Of a stretch of DNA of 64,000 nt, positions 1-14,503 are shown one piece after another (within the stretch, counting starts at the first letter, position 1; every line of letters starts with the position of its first letter). Origin of the DNA: Lanius collurio (lineage: Eukaryota; Chordata; Aves; Passeriformes; Laniidae). The position numbers and the translations under genes were made by a program. The stretch lies in contig JACBWW010000007.1 of assembly GCA_020086605.1 (NCBI GenBank), positions 21,464,162-21,528,161 on the forward strand, written 5' to 3'. The notes beneath the pieces are model-generated. The model did not search any database. It saw only the letters and a list, made by a program, of their open reading frames with translations, and was not told the DNA's origin.

Positions 1-669
1 ATAATTACTAAGCTGATTTGTGTTAATTAAAATACCTATTTTACAAAGGCGTAAGTGTTCTTTAGAAGTCCGGTGGAATCTCAAGGACACAGGCTGATAC
101 TGAAACCTCCAGTAAATGTAGCACTAAGGAAAGCCTTGAAAAGTCTTTTTTTCTTTAGCTTTTTGATTTTTTTAACACTAACTTTCATTCTGGATTCTTA
201 GGAGAGAAAAGGATAAATATGTGGGTACTCATAGGCAACAGCTAGTCAGGTAGTCACTGTGTTCAAGAAAGCCCAGCAGTATTATTTTCAAATGGTTCAA
301 TAACAAATTCTAGAAAAAAGGCCAATGAATTGAGGAAAAGAAATTTTCCATGAGATAGCAAATATGTAAGACAAAGCTTCTCAAAAGTCCAGGAGCTACT
401 AATGTTTCTATAACAAATTTCATATGATATATCAATGAAGGAAAACAATCAAATAAAAGAAATTATTCAGGTATATCCTGCACAATACCACAACAGGAGA
501 AGGATTAGAATGCAAAATTCATGAGAGAATACACAAGATGCTCAAAACTGCAGAATATGAGAAGTTTCTAATTACTATGGCAATAAATGGTCATTAATAA
601 CTGCAAAATTAATACCCTTGAATTCAATGGAAATTGACTGCCTTGAATCTATTCTTTACTGTGACAATG

Positions 670-850
670 ACAGAGCACTGGAACAGGACTCCCAGAGGCT
701 GTGGAGTCTCCTTCTCTGGACATGTACAAGACCCACCTCAACACAGTCCTGCGTAACCTACTGTATGTGAGCCTCCTTTAGCAGCAGAGTTGGACTAGAA
801 GATTCCCTTAGATCTTTTTCAGTCTCAAACACCCTCTGATTCTATGAACT
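670..850 (+). mobile_element. CR1 LINE 3' tail, plus orientation
   Basis: The segment follows the CR1 consensus order: a stretch like 'GAGGCTGTGGAGTCTCCTTC', then a hydrophilic middle, then GAGTTGGACTAGAAGATTCCC, ending with the family's ATTCTATGA octamer at about 842-850. It is diverged and lacks the reverse transcriptase part, as usual for 5'-truncated CR1 copies. Confidence 0.85.
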
Positions 851-2777
851 ACATAGATTTCATGAGTCAAAGCAGTTATGATCTTCTCTGAGATGGAAAT
901 TCTGCTCTAAAAAGGGATCAGGTTGCAGCTTCCATTAAAATTTTTAATCTCAGATTACTAAAGAATGCACCAGATAAGAAGAAATTTGACTAACAGGTAT
1001 TATATATTGTGTGTATATGTGTGTGTTTATACACTCAGGATATATTAGATACTGAATGTTCCCTTATGCAAAAGTCCATTTCAACTGTTCGTGAAACAAA
1101 TACATTTGACCTAAGACAAAAAGATATTTCTTCTGATTGCAGTCTCTTTAAACTTTCTAAGTATGATAAAATTCTTTAAAAGTCCATGTTGTCCAATCAT
1201 ACAGCTTACTTCAAAAATAATCACTCTGCACATAAAATCCTAAGAAAATATCTCAATCATAGTACAGATTATGAATTTTCTACATAAAATTAATACTTAC
1301 GGCTAAACAAAGGACTGCTTTTGGCCTACACTAAAAGATGAAATAAAAACTACTAAATATGCCTACTCAGACCTGTGAATGTAAGTCGAAAAAGGAGAAA
1401 ATTAAAAGCTATGGGTTGATTCAGAAAAACACCTAATTTACAGAGAAATAAAGGAGATAGATATAGTAAAGGGAGCATAGCTACTCAATAGTGAAGATGC
1501 TGTGCTACCTAGGAAAAGAACAAAGTGAAAAAGGTCATAATGAAATGTCTGTGTCTTATCACAACTGTTTTTATCCACTTATCCTCTAGTATCTGCATAG
1601 TTATTTCTGGGAAAATGTAGTCTTTCTTTAGCAGCTTAGATCTACTTTGCCACAGTCCAGTCTCACCAGAGAGGATTAATGATGCTTTCTGTGTACTCTT
1701 TGTTCTGGTAGGAATTCAGGCCAGGCTTCCCCATGATGGTAAAAATTGCTTTTCTTGCAGTCACGGCTGCTTCTTCCTTTAGCAACCTGGTCTAGCAAAT
1801 CAGTCCTGCTCAGCAAGATCCAAACTAGAGAAATGTATTGTCATTACCATTTGCTAACCGTTAGTATTCTCCCACTTTGCTAGAGCTTTGGATTGCTCCT
1901 CAAAGGAGCTTTCTCCATCATTAAGCTCAAGTATTTAACTTGGGCACACTGTGTGACTTGGATGCTATCAGATATTCCTTTAATGGATGTTCTGACAGTG
2001 GGCTGCCCAAGATTCCACTGTGGCCTTAAGAAAACCAATGCAGTGCTTATATATCTAACTGAGCTTACAACTCCTCCCATGAGGATTGCTGTGCTCAACA
2101 GAAGCTTTCCTTTAGGTGTAGAATTGTGAAGTTTCCTAAAAATACTTTCCTCCAAGCTGAAGTACTGACAGCTTGTAAGAGAACAAAGGAACATTTTATT
2201 TTTCTCTACTCATTTCTTTAGTCAGTGACTTTACCTATGAAATGTAACTTTACAGTAAAAATTTAAGAGTTTGTCCTTATCTCTCTTACCTGTGAGCTAA
2301 TCTATGCTACCCTATTTTGCATTAGGGAGTACTGAAGTGTAATGCAAATTATCAGTGTATGCAGGTAATTTTGCAGGAAATGTCAATCAAATATGAATGT
2401 AATTTTCAGGGCAATTATCAGGCAAAGAGGTTAGTGCGCTTTAATCATTCATGAAAAGTTCCCAAGGATGTATAAAATTTCTGGGTTACAGGCAAGCCAA
2501 CATATATTTTGGAAAACAATATGTAAGGCTCTTAAAACTATCTGTTCATAAACTTCAGGAATTATCATGGGCTATATTTGAGTGGCATTAAGCCTGCAGG
2601 AGTATGACATGCTTTGTCTGGCTAAAAAAGAATTGTTAATAAATGCAGGTCTAAAATTTCCACAAAGAACGTAGCAAATCACAGCTATGATCTACCCATG
2701 ATTTCCAAATTACTAAAATCATATAACTGATTAAAAATAATCGCATAAAATTTTCTCATTTGCCTATTAAAGTAATA

Positions 2778-3040
2778 AAGCTGGGGGTTGCCTGGCTGGT
2801 GCTGGTTGGGGTCTGAGTCTCAGACCCAAGAAGCCGTTGCCGACCCGGAGAGGTGATCCCGTGAGGAACCGTCTCCCAGGGGGTCGTGGCTTCTCTCAGC
2901 CGTCGGCCGGGGGTGCCTGCAGAGATGCCTGGCTCAGCAGCCATCAGCTCTTAGTGATTCAGCAGTGATTTCAGCTTTGCTCTGCAAGGCAGAACCCCCA
3001 GGGCCAGGCCCGGACAGAGAGAGGAGGTTCATCATAGAAC
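2778..3040 (+). mobile_element. LTR-derived fragment, copy A of a local element family
   Basis: This is a sharply GC-rich block in AT-rich intron, with several CpG sites. It shares two ordered blocks with the element at 28.8-29.5 kb: a first block with GTCTGAGTCTCAGACCCAAG and the later CAGCTCTTAGTGATTCAGCAG followed by TTTGCTCTGCAAGGCAGA. In this copy the two blocks adjoin directly. There is no coding remnant. Orientation is assigned only by agreement with the second copy, which has a TATAAAA box on the plus strand. The minus-strand open frame across it is a by-product of base composition. Confidence 0.6.
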
Positions 3041-4635
3041 CCCATACTCCACAGTTTCACCTGTAACTCACATTGACTTCAGATATGACAGCTAGCATAA
3101 AATTACCAATTGCATATTCATATGTCATCTTGATTACAAAAGCTGACACATGCTTAAATTTTTAGGGTGTGAATCATTACCACTACAACACATTAGATAA
3201 ACTGGCTGTTCGCAGTTATGTGCGCCTTAGACTCACAACAAACTTGGATAAAATGCGATAGCTTAAGTGTCGTCCATTGATTTTTTTTACACCTAGGTTA
3301 AAAGTCAGGGCATTTATAATAGATTAAGAAAGTGCATAGTCAACTCATGCAGCTCTCTCTTATGCTGCAGTATCCCAGTTGTGTTTGAAATTTTTTCAGT
3401 CCTTCTAAATTGTGAGGAAGATGGAGAAATGCACTTGCCAGTAGCAAGGGAACGCATCCTCCATGGTACCATTTAGACTGTGGAATCACAAGGTTATAGA
3501 CATGGTTACAGTTTAAGGTAGTGGGAACCAGCGAAAGGTGGGATATTTTTAATAACCACCTCCTGGGTTATGTACAAACCCAACATTTTCTAGTTCAACA
3601 CAAAGTAAGTGTGCTGCTTACAAAATACAACATCTTTGAAGAGTTAAACTCTGAAAACAGAAGTAGTTGGTTGCTCCCTCAAGGATGGTTTAGCAGTCAC
3701 AAGAAAGTAAAAATAGTCAGTATGGGTTCGGGCCTTTGATCTACACAATCTTAGCTGAGTGAAAAGGGTACTAAACAAATGCTGTGCATAAAGAATACAT
3801 CTGGTGTTCCCAAAGTTCTGGACCGAGTGTGAAAGTTCATATTCCATTAGGTCCATTCTCAGGAGGGGGTTTATAGGTCATGCAAAGTATTCATTTCAGA
3901 ATGGTCTGCAAGGGTTATGCCAGCTAAATCATAGCCAGCTGGCAGATTTGTTAGAGCAAACATTTAATATTGTATTCCTGAGCAATTTCTTCATTACTTG
4001 AGAGATACTGAAGAAAATTAAAGAACTCATAGAGACATTCCAAGTCATTTCTTGCATCTGCAAAGAGCATACTTTCTTCCAAAATCAATTTCTGACATTT
4101 TGCTTTCAGTAAACTTTATAAGAGAAACCTATTAATTATGCATCACATATTAGTAACAACCTCTTTTCTTTCCTCAGAAGGTTAACTGATCCCTTCTGAG
4201 TTTAAGCACATTATATTGAGAGCTTATACGCCTTAGCAAGGCACAAATTCTTCCCCATCTTTCAGTATTTAAATGCCTTGGGATCTTCTTGTGGCATATG
4301 TCTGATTTCCTGTATGTCTTAACTCTTGGAAAAATTCTATCTGCTTATTTCTGACTACTCTGTGAAGATTGAGAATAAAGAATTAAATGCAAACTTTGAT
4401 AGTAAGGCTTCAATCTTCTATCAGTAAATGAGTCAGATCAATTTCTAGATGCCTTAGTTTTAAATTTCTTAATCTAATTATTTAAATTCATCACAGTACA
4501 ATGGCTCCCAACTCTATTGCTATTTAGACCTTTCAGAGTTTTGCTTGGAGGTTACAATGCAATGCAATGATATGCAAAATGCTACCAGAAAATAGATTAC
4601 TAAGGAGAGTAAGACAGAACCTAGAAAAAACTTTG

Positions 4636-4688
4636 CACGCACACACACACACACACGCACACAAAAAAAAAAAAAAAAAAAAAAAAAA
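4636..4688. repeat. (CA)n microsatellite followed by an A26 run
   Basis: An interrupted CA tract (two CG interruptions) of about 27 bases runs directly into about 26 adenines. It has no associated retroposon body that I can recognise. Open frames rich in H/T then K across it are artefacts. Confidence 0.95.
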
Positions 4689-7600
4689 GGAACAGAGTCC
4701 TTTAGGTTATAAGTATACGGGAAGTAATTTGAGCCTTTTGTCACCCAGACGCATTTCCTTCTTGCAGCTGTTTCTAATCCTAATCAGAGAAAAAAACTAT
4801 AATAATCATTTTCTCAATGGACAACCAAGCGACAAAGGCAACAGGTGATCGATCTCACGCCTCTCTCACACCTCAGACCTCCCAGGGCCACTGTACCTAA
4901 GCAATAACGGTGGTTTTGGTCATTTATTTAAGGAAAAAAAAAGAACAAAACCCAAGGCAGTTTTACTTCATATCTCTGTATTATACAAAAAACCCTGTCT
5001 GTACAAGAAATTGAGAAAATGGTAGGTAAAGTGGTAGGGTGTTTGTAGTTCCACTTTAGTCTTACAAAAGAAATAGAAATGTCACAAAACAGAAAAAAAA
5101 TAAAAGTTACTTGTGCCACAATAATACTTTTGCTTAGTACATCATGAAGAAAAAAATGCTTAAACTAGCTCCACTTATAATGCAGAAAAGCCTGTTTTAT
5201 AATCTGGTTTTAGGAGCTAAGAAGTGTCCATCGTATTATTTGTGTTGAGGCAAAATAAGAAAAAGATCACGAGAGGAAAAAGAACTAATATAGACAATCA
5301 AATACAAAAACTATATATTAAAATTTGGAAGGATTTAGTTAATAATCCCAAAACCTAGCCATTTTGATTTACTGTATTAGACAGGCAAAACAAGCATGGT
5401 AAAGTTGCCTGCATTTAGAAGTTTGACACAGTATTATGAAGCAACAAATACAGAAGTAGCACTCAAAAATGGAATAAAGTATTAATGTCTTAATATTTTA
5501 AAAATCTGATACATGCTGGTACTTCCTAAACTTATAATTACTTACTAAATTCTTCTTTTATTTAAGAATAATAGAAAAATAACTTAAGCACTACAGGCCA
5601 CAGTTTTGAGGGTGCTAAAAACTGAGAACTACTGCTTGAACTAAAACAGAATAAGTGTTACATGATGGAAATCTTTCATGGCCTTCCTAGATGCTCAGGT
5701 ATTTTTATACAAAACAGTATGCATTTAAAGAACTGACATTTAACAAAACCCTCAAAAGTCAGTATCTGAACGTCATCATTCCCTTTGAATCTTGCAATAT
5801 CGGAAATACTTTCTAGGAATATTTATGTAATGGGCTGTGGGGTGACCACTTTATGGTGAAAACTGAAATTCAAGGAAGAACTGTTCAGCTTAAAAGTGAA
5901 AAATAAAAACAACAGGAAACAACAATTAAATTAAAGCAAACCCTAACTTACCACAGCATGGTCCATCAACATTGTCATGTACGGTCCTATAGGCCAAATG
6001 CAGCTTGGCAAGCATAGCTGAGTGGCCCACTGAAGGAATCCAGTACAGAAGGACTAATACATGAAAGAGAATCAGGCCTTTGCTCTTTGCCTGATCCTTT
6101 TACATCCACCGTGTATTTAATATATATTAGCTATTATATATACATATCTACCCTTCCTGAATTTTTTTTAAGAATAATAGCTGTCATTTTCTCACCTATT
6201 GCTGCTTCTTTTATGTGATTTTGGTAAAAAAAAGATAGGGAAGAATATGCAGATAACACCAGTTTTGGAAATGGAAACCGAGTTTACACTTTATAGTATT
6301 ACTTGGTACAGTGAAAAAAGGGATTAATTTACAAAATGATAGTGGCCAAAGGAGGGAAGAAGAAGAGGTTACAAGGAATAGTGAAATTGGATAGAGAAGA
6401 AATAAAGCTTGAACATCTCTCAGCAGTTTATTGTGAAAATGGACACAGTTAAGAGTAAAAATTTATCTATTTAATCCAACTACAGTTTACTTCTGGGAAT
6501 AACATTGAAGGCATTATGGATAGCCCTGTGAGAATGAAAATAAAGAATACACCGTACAGTATGACTTGTAGAAACTTATTCTTTAAGTTCACATGATTGC
6601 ATTTATTTGTATTCAGTTATTTCTTCAATTTGTTTTCACTAAAATATTCCCACTGAGAGATTGTCATATTGAGCTGCTCCTTTTGTACGATGTCTGTGTC
6701 ATTTTCTTTGACTTAGGTAGACTTTCAGGTAATTTTTAGTGACAAAGCATAGCAGTTAATCCATAGAGATAGTTTTATGCATCATCACAGTAAACATCTG
6801 ATTTGATCCAACTCCCAAGGACCCACCCTTAACATCAATTGCACCTCAGCCTATTGCATCTAATCCCTGAAGGCAGAACAGGGTCTATGATTTAAGTAGA
6901 TGAGAAAAGCACCTCAAATCCTTAAGACCATAAAAGTAACAGTTTTGGGTTGGGTTTTTTTTTTTTTTTTAATTAGATACATTATGAATCCAAAAGCAAG
7001 GTATTTTGGAGGGGAAGCCCTCCAGCATTTGTGTAATTTGGAACTTTCTATGACTTAATATAGTTTAGTTGTATTGTTAATTCCAACAAAATGATAGCAA
7101 AAACTAAAAAAATGCTTTAAATTCGACTGAAATTTCAACATGCTTAACATTTTTTGTCTCAGTGAAATAGAAGGAGGGAGAACACATTTGGCACTTTACA
7201 TGATTGAGCAGTGTAACTATGAAACAGAAGATGGAAAGAGAATGACATTCATTGAAAAAAATCTGGTTTTCTTTATATTTTGGTTTTGAAATGGAAGAAC
7301 CAAATTAATAATTTTTTAAGGAGGAATGTTTATACTAACTCACCACAACCAAACAGATCAAGTTCTATACTTTGGAATTTATTCTTTCATTGAATGCCTA
7401 GCAAGTATTATTTAATTAAAAGCTGGGGCATCGACAGTATACTTATCAGCCAAACATTTATTATTTTACAGTAAAAAAAAAATTGTTTTGTGTAAATTTG
7501 TCAATGTGAGTGCATATTTTGCTTGGAAAAGTTCTATCCCTCATATACATTCATCAGTTCACAACACCAGAATCAACACTGTCAATTTTACTAACTTGCA

Positions 7601-9090
7601 GCTTGGGAAAGGTGGAATCAGAACTCTTCCTATGTGTTTAAACAGCAAAAACTAGCACCTGTTTGAATGTTGAACTACTGCATTCACTAGCATTATTTGT
7701 GTCTCTTTCAGTGATACCCAGGGACAGAAAAAAATTAGTTTGCTGGAAATTTGTGCTCCCTCTGCTGTCTGAATCAAGCATAAAAAGACAGCAAAAGCAC
7801 TACCATGGGGGCAGTATTACAAATGTAGAATGATTTTTTGAATTTCCTGGCCACCCTAAAAATATTACATAAAAGATAATTTGATACTAATTTATTTGAA
7901 AGAGGATGAAATGTATATATTTGGATTGGGTTTTCATTTGCCCTACTGCATATTTAATAAAACAGACAATGTATCCATGATTTCCCGCTATGATGGCTTG
8001 TAAACATTACCAGTGACTAATTTAATAGTCATTTGAATCTGTACAAAGCAATTTCCCTCCATTAGATTAAATATGTTACACCCTGTCAATGAAAAATCTA
8101 TTTAACATCAACCCAGCAATTATAAGCATTTTGGAATGAGGCAACAGAAATTCTATTTGTAATTAAAATTCCCTATATATAGTGTAGAAATTTGGCTTAG
8201 CATCACAAGTAAATTTATTCTTCACTAAAAGTTTGCCTACAGCATGAACTGTAAAAGAAAAATTTTCCTTTTATTATAACAATTCTGTAATGGATTTTTA
8301 ACACATCAATACCAGATAGCTGTAAGCATTAGTTCTTTTTCACAGCTTCATAAAAATTATTTCTTATTGTTTTTCTCTTCGGGTACCAGGAGCAAGGTCC
8401 AGATTAAAAAAGCCTTAAACCCCAAGAAAATAAATTCATCCACATTTCTTCAGATGATAAGATCACAAATAAAATTTGCTATCATTAACTTCCTTTTTTT
8501 TTTCTTTTTTTCTTTTGTTGTATTTGGATTACAACTAATACTATCCTAAATGTAAGCATTCATAATTGATTATAAGCCATTCTGAGAATTTTATCTGAAG
8601 TTGTAAGCAAGAAGCACTGAATAAAGGCCAGAAATATCCTTTCCCTCTACAAAGGCTGGCAAATCAATGTACTGTGCAAAAATTTCAGGAGAAATTATTG
8701 ACAATTTTGTCAGGAATCCTGACGAGCAAATAATGAGCATTTGCTTTATGTCAAATTTGTTTTAATTTATTTTGCAGATACCTAAACATTTGTAGAAGAG
8801 AGTTGTAAATTTTCCCAGTTGACAAACTACCTCTGATAACATTGATGTGGGTACAATTCCTTGAAATATTTTCACAGATGTGACTGATTTATGAGCCTTG
8901 TTATTTAGCTGAGCTATTCAGCATATGTCAGTTTTGTTTGAACCTGTAATTAATGTGCAAATTAGAGGAAACTGAATCAAATTTTAATGGAAAGATACAA
9001 ATGGTTTTCAAATGTTTCACGCTAATGCGAAAAACCACCCGAAGGAAGACCAATGATGTCACAAAGACTTAACAGGAAATCAGAGTTAAT

Positions 9091-9423
9091 ATAAATGGTA
9101 TGGCCAAGACCCTGATCAGATGTGACTGCCCGCACTGCGCACTGCTCACCACGCAGGAGGCTGCCAAGGACCCACTGCACTGCTCTGGCCTCAGTGTCAG
9201 CAGGTGTCACACTGATGTGTGTTCTCACAGAAAGCAAGGAGTACACACAGAACAGCAGCGGTGTACAAAGACAGGTTTTGCAGGAGTGAAGAGGAAAGCT
9301 CCATTTAAAAACAAAACTCCCCAAAAAATGAAAAAAGAAACCCCAAGCAGACACACAGGAGAAAATCCAAACCAAAACAAAAGGCACCCTGAACAGACAA
9401 GTGGGAGTCAGTGGAAAAAATGA
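9091..9423. other. Slightly GC-richer unique segment with overlapping open frames, unrecognised
   Basis: The first half (9091-9290) is richer in GC than its surroundings, and both strands happen to be open (107 codons on plus, 121 on minus). The plus frame turns lysine- and asparagine-rich where the DNA becomes A-rich. Neither product shows a motif or family I know, and neither has splice or initiation context that argues for a gene. Most likely unique intron DNA. Confidence 0.3.
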
Positions 9424-12400
9424 AGTAAAATCTGATCTGTCTCATGACTAAAGACTTTTTCTTTTGTGTCACTGAGCCAAATGGCACAGCCTCTACAATT
9501 CAGAAAGCACCGTTCTTTAACTAAAAGGATGATAACATTCATTTGCCTGCCGAAGGAACATTAATTCATCATGTTTCCCCCCATTCTAGCAGGATTTTCA
9601 ATATGAGGTAATGATGAGACCCTAGGAAACGGTGCCAAAAATCTGTTGGGATTAACTAAAGTTATATTGAATGCTGAGTCTTCTTGCTAGGCTTCACTGC
9701 ATATCTGTTCCTGAGAAGGCCATTTGGGTGCAATCCTGTAAAGTGCCTGTGGAATGGGCAGCTCCTGGAGGGAAGGACAGCATTTTGAAATTAGCAACTA
9801 AATCTGAATTTATCTCTAAGGATTTAAGAACTTTATTTCATCTAGATTAGAGTCCTGTTCTTTGGTGTCAGAAGGTATTTGCGACTGTTAAAAGCAAGAA
9901 TATAAAATAAGGGCCTGGATTACCCACAGCTTTATCCTGGTAGGCAGGGAACAGCCAGACATATGCCTTCTTCTTTCTCACAGATGCCACAATATTTCTG
10001 GATTAGGAGGAGGGGATACAGTGGACCCTAACAGTGAAAGAATTGGCTTGAGGCACTCTGACACAACGAGGGGTTTATCTTTCACAATGGAGAGCAATTT
10101 TCTCTCTGATGCTAAAATGTATATGTTTATGTTCAACTGTGCAATAATTCCAACACTGTAATTTTGTATTGTAATTGTTAACTGTTATCAAACCTTCTCA
10201 CTCTGGAAAGCAATACAATCATTCCACAAAAGGATATGCCTTATTTTGTGTGATTTTTATATATGTTTTTATAAGCTAAAATGCTTTTAAGTAATAAAAT
10301 TTATTTAATTAATTTTCTATTTTTCCAAAGTAGATAAACAATTGACAGAAAAGATGGAGGTTAAAAATAAACCATTCACCAACAAAACCTGTGATAATAT
10401 TGAAAATGAAAACAAATTTTTGTTATATTTTTTATTCTTTTTCAGAAAAATATTTTTTGCAATATGAAACTTTTTAAACATTATAATCTATAAAAGTCAA
10501 AAATATGTTTTAAACCAGATTGTAAATATTTTTAGAAGAAAGTAAATGTACTTAATTTGATTTTAAAAATACTTCAGATAACATAGGTTAAATTTTGAGC
10601 TCCTATACCAATTACAGAAATTATAACTGACTTTTAAAAACATGCAGTAAAGATTCTGAGGAGGAATAAAAAAGAGTAAACATATAGAGAAGAGATACTG
10701 GATTCTTAATTCCTTAAAGCTATATATATAAATCCTTGTTTTTATTTCTAAAGTAGCTACTTACATTTACAAAAATAGTGAAGAGATTATAGGACAATTA
10801 GAATTTTAAGATTATCTGAAAAATGACTTATATTTACATCTACTGAAACTTAAAACTACAAGTAGTTTAGAAGAATCTGTTGTATAGAAAATTGAGTTTA
10901 TTTGGAAATGAAAAGTTATTATTATCACCTCTTAATAATTCAATAAAAATAATGTTGCTCAATATTGCACCTATGTTGCTCACTATGACACTATTTTAAT
11001 ATGTGATCCCTTACTTATCGTAGTAACAAAGCGGCCTTTGGTTGGCTTACTTTTTTATTCTATGCCATCAAAAAGTTGCAATGAAGAGACTAATCTTTAC
11101 ACTACCTTTATTTTTGCCTCAAAGAAAAAGGAAAAAAAAACCAACAATTTTTTATCAATTATGTTTGATTAGAAAAACTGGTAAAAATACTTTTTCCAAG
11201 TTAAAGACATTACAGTTCAACAGCAATGACAAGAAGAAGGCTGATAACACTCAATTATAAATTAAGCAGATATTTGCCATTTCATAATATGCAAAAGTGA
11301 AACTCTAAGTCTCATCTACTCAGTCAGCTTTGCCCAAATTTTTCATCTTGTTGTTTCTTAGTCAAATAGACACACAGTCAAGAGCTGCAGTTATTCAGCC
11401 TTAATAAGTGCCATGGTCTCCCATCTTTGTTGTCACTTCAGCTGTATTTATTCTGAAGTAAATGAAACAAGAGCTCACAAACAAGAAACAAGAGCAAACC
11501 ACTAAAGATGCTAAATACTTCATTAGTTAATCTGTAACAGATACATAGTGGATAAGGAGCTCCCCTCTTGTGCAAAATGTACCCTCTATCCATATGCCAT
11601 AATAAGTATAAATGCTTACTACTGATCAAGCAAAGACAACAAAAAGTCATCTATTCATTTTCTCTTTTGATCTGAACATAACATGTTTTAGATAAACATA
11701 AAAAGATTTGTTCTTGTTGGGTTTTGTTCTTTGTTGTTTTGCTGTGTTGATTCTTTTTAAATCTTACTTTGCTATTAATAAAATTTTGAAGTTTATCATG
11801 AAAGAAATAAATTAAGGGTCTTTTTCTTTTTTTTTTTTCTTGTTATAGTTTCTTTCCTCAGTTATGATAGGAGTTAGAAATCTCCTTCAGAATCCACAGA
11901 TTGAAATGATAAAGGCCAGGGATTAAGCACAGCCGATTAACAGTCTGTGTCCTCTTCAATCTAACATTTCCACTGTAGATAAACCCATATTCAGACTGAA
12001 GTTATAATAAACACACTGTCCTCAATATCATTTCCCTAGATGACCTCCTCAAAACTGACATTCAAGTATTCTTGTGGAAAATTACAGTTCATAGTAACTG
12101 AAAAAGCAGCCTAGACAATATACACCCACACAAATAATTCTGAAGATCAAGCCAAATGTTTAGAAAGCAACTGGATAAAATGATAGTTCCACAATAAATA
12201 TTTTATTTGCTTCAGTTCTTAGTAATTTATTATTACTATAGGTTTGACAAATAAAATAATTTTCCCAGATTTTATCTCCATTGCTTGTACTGTGTGTCTT
12301 TAAAATATCTGCATTATTATTTATACTTATGACCAAAAAAAAATACTCTCAATGTATCACAGTGGTCACAATTCCTTCCCTCCCAAAGGCAAAAAACAAA

Positions 12401-14465
12401 AAAAAAAAACAAAAAAAAACCAAAAGTGAAATTTTACAGCTACCTTAGATACTCTGAAATGGAAGTATTACTGTAAGGAAAGGGACATCAAAAAACACTT
12501 GCTAGCGAAAACCAGAAAAGGAATAAAAATCTACATGGACAGAATTGCAGAAATATTTTGCAAGGTATGGGTATCGACTTCTATGATAAATAATATTTTC
12601 ACCTAAAATGAAAAAAGACAGGCCCTAAAAACGAAGATAGCTTTTGCTTTGTAAGGTCATTTTTAACATAGGAAATTCTCCTGCTATTTGACATTTGGAA
12701 TCCAGAATCTTATGAGTCTAAAGAGAGTTTATGATTAATACAGATACAGACTGTGTAACAGGTCATTTTAATTTCTTATCGTAGAAGCTCAAATTATTTT
12801 AAGGAACTATAGATTTGTTATTTAATTTCTGGTACTTCTTCAGACAAAAACAGTAACATTTTAAACTATTTTATTATTACTAGCTAAACTTATCTACCTA
12901 GTTAAAGTGACTGTATTCTATTCTTATTTCCATTAGTTTATAGTGGAAGGATTCCAGTAAAGGAATTCTGAAATTAGATGGAGGCATATGAACATTCATT
13001 TGTCAATCCTTTATTGAAAGTACACGACAAAAATTTGGTTCCCTTTGGCCAAACCACACAGATAATAAGAAACAGGCCATGCTATATAGAGCTGCAACAA
13101 AACAAAACAATGAAAAAAAACCCAAACTTGAGCTTCGTTTTGATTATTCACTAGAATTGATTTGAAGCACTGCAAATGACTGCAGTTAATTCATTAGTTG
13201 TTCATCTATTCTTCTCACCAAAGTTAAAAAAAAAAAAAAAGCATAAAAACTTGCAACACTTCATAATCAGAGCATTTATTAGATTTGGATGATTCCAGAC
13301 ACTCTTTCTTCTAGAAAACAGTTTCAAAGATCTTTTAAATCAATCTGTACTGAAGAAAGAATTGAAAATGGGAATTTAACTCAAAGTCACTAACTTTGAG
13401 ATCTTGCTCCAAAAACTAATTTCATGCTCTGTCTCCACAACAACATAGCTTATTTTTGCCAACTAGGACTAGGATATAATGAAGCATAACATGTTTAAAC
13501 AGACTGCATAGACCAAAATTTAAGACTGTTTAGAGTGATTTGGAGAACAATAACTGAAAACATGTGATTTGGAGGTCAGTTCCCCTTAAGCATCTTTATG
13601 GTCAGAAGGTTGCATATACTACTCACCAAAAAAGCCACTGAGTTTTGTTAATCAGTGACAAGAAATACAGCATACAATTAAAACATTGTGTACTTAAGCT
13701 TCTCGTTCCTCAATAGAACCTTTTAAAAATGCCTGTCATATTGTAGAGGAGCAATCTTACCTTCACCTCATCACTGACACAAACCTTGTCTTCTCATTAT
13801 TCAATTCCATATTCTTTTAAGCATGTGTTCATATTTTCAATAGGATATATAAAAGCAAATAGATACCATTTTCATGCTATCTACCATTTACATAATATTT
13901 ACATGCTATCATAGTAAAGAAGAACTAAAATAAGGAAGAGAAAACCATGCTTTTTACAGAAGTAAGTGGACAAAAAGGTCTAGAGAAGGTAAAATTATAT
14001 TTATCAGTCCTTTTCATTTCAAATCTAACAGTAAATGTGATTAGCTATTATAGCAAGATGAGTTATAGGTTGTTGTCATTTAGCCCACAATATTTTATTA
14101 TTTTTCATTTGATATCAAATATTCTTTTCCTAGACATTCACATATATTTTTCTATGTCTAATTTCCTGCATTCTCTAATTAATGAATGAAACCTCCTATT
14201 AGATTGGAGGAACATATACATTTATTAAAATTGGATTCTAAAATAAGAATATTCCTTCAGTGAGAACAAATAAAATCTTAACCCAGGATGCTTTCTCAGG
14301 GCAAGCTTACTCTGGTGACTAACTAAAAGATGAAGGATAAAATCCAGAACATAAACAAATTTGGGAAAAAATTATCTATGTTATTATCCAAGAAGCAGTA
14401 CAATGAGACAGGAAGAGGAAAAGAACTGGGTTGAAAAGACCTGCTCCTTTGTCTATGCAGAGGCA

Positions 14466-14503
14466 TACACACACACATGCAGACACACACCCATGCACAC
14501 AGA
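14466..14503. repeat. Imperfect CA-rich microsatellite
   Basis: CA dinucleotides interrupted by TGCAGA and CCATG units. The tract is short and degenerate. Confidence 0.8.

Noticed and set aside
9022..9423. 107-codon plus frame and 121-codon minus frame
   Set aside because: No known motif, no splice or promoter context, and the lysine-rich part follows A-rich DNA. Overlap on both strands suggests chance.
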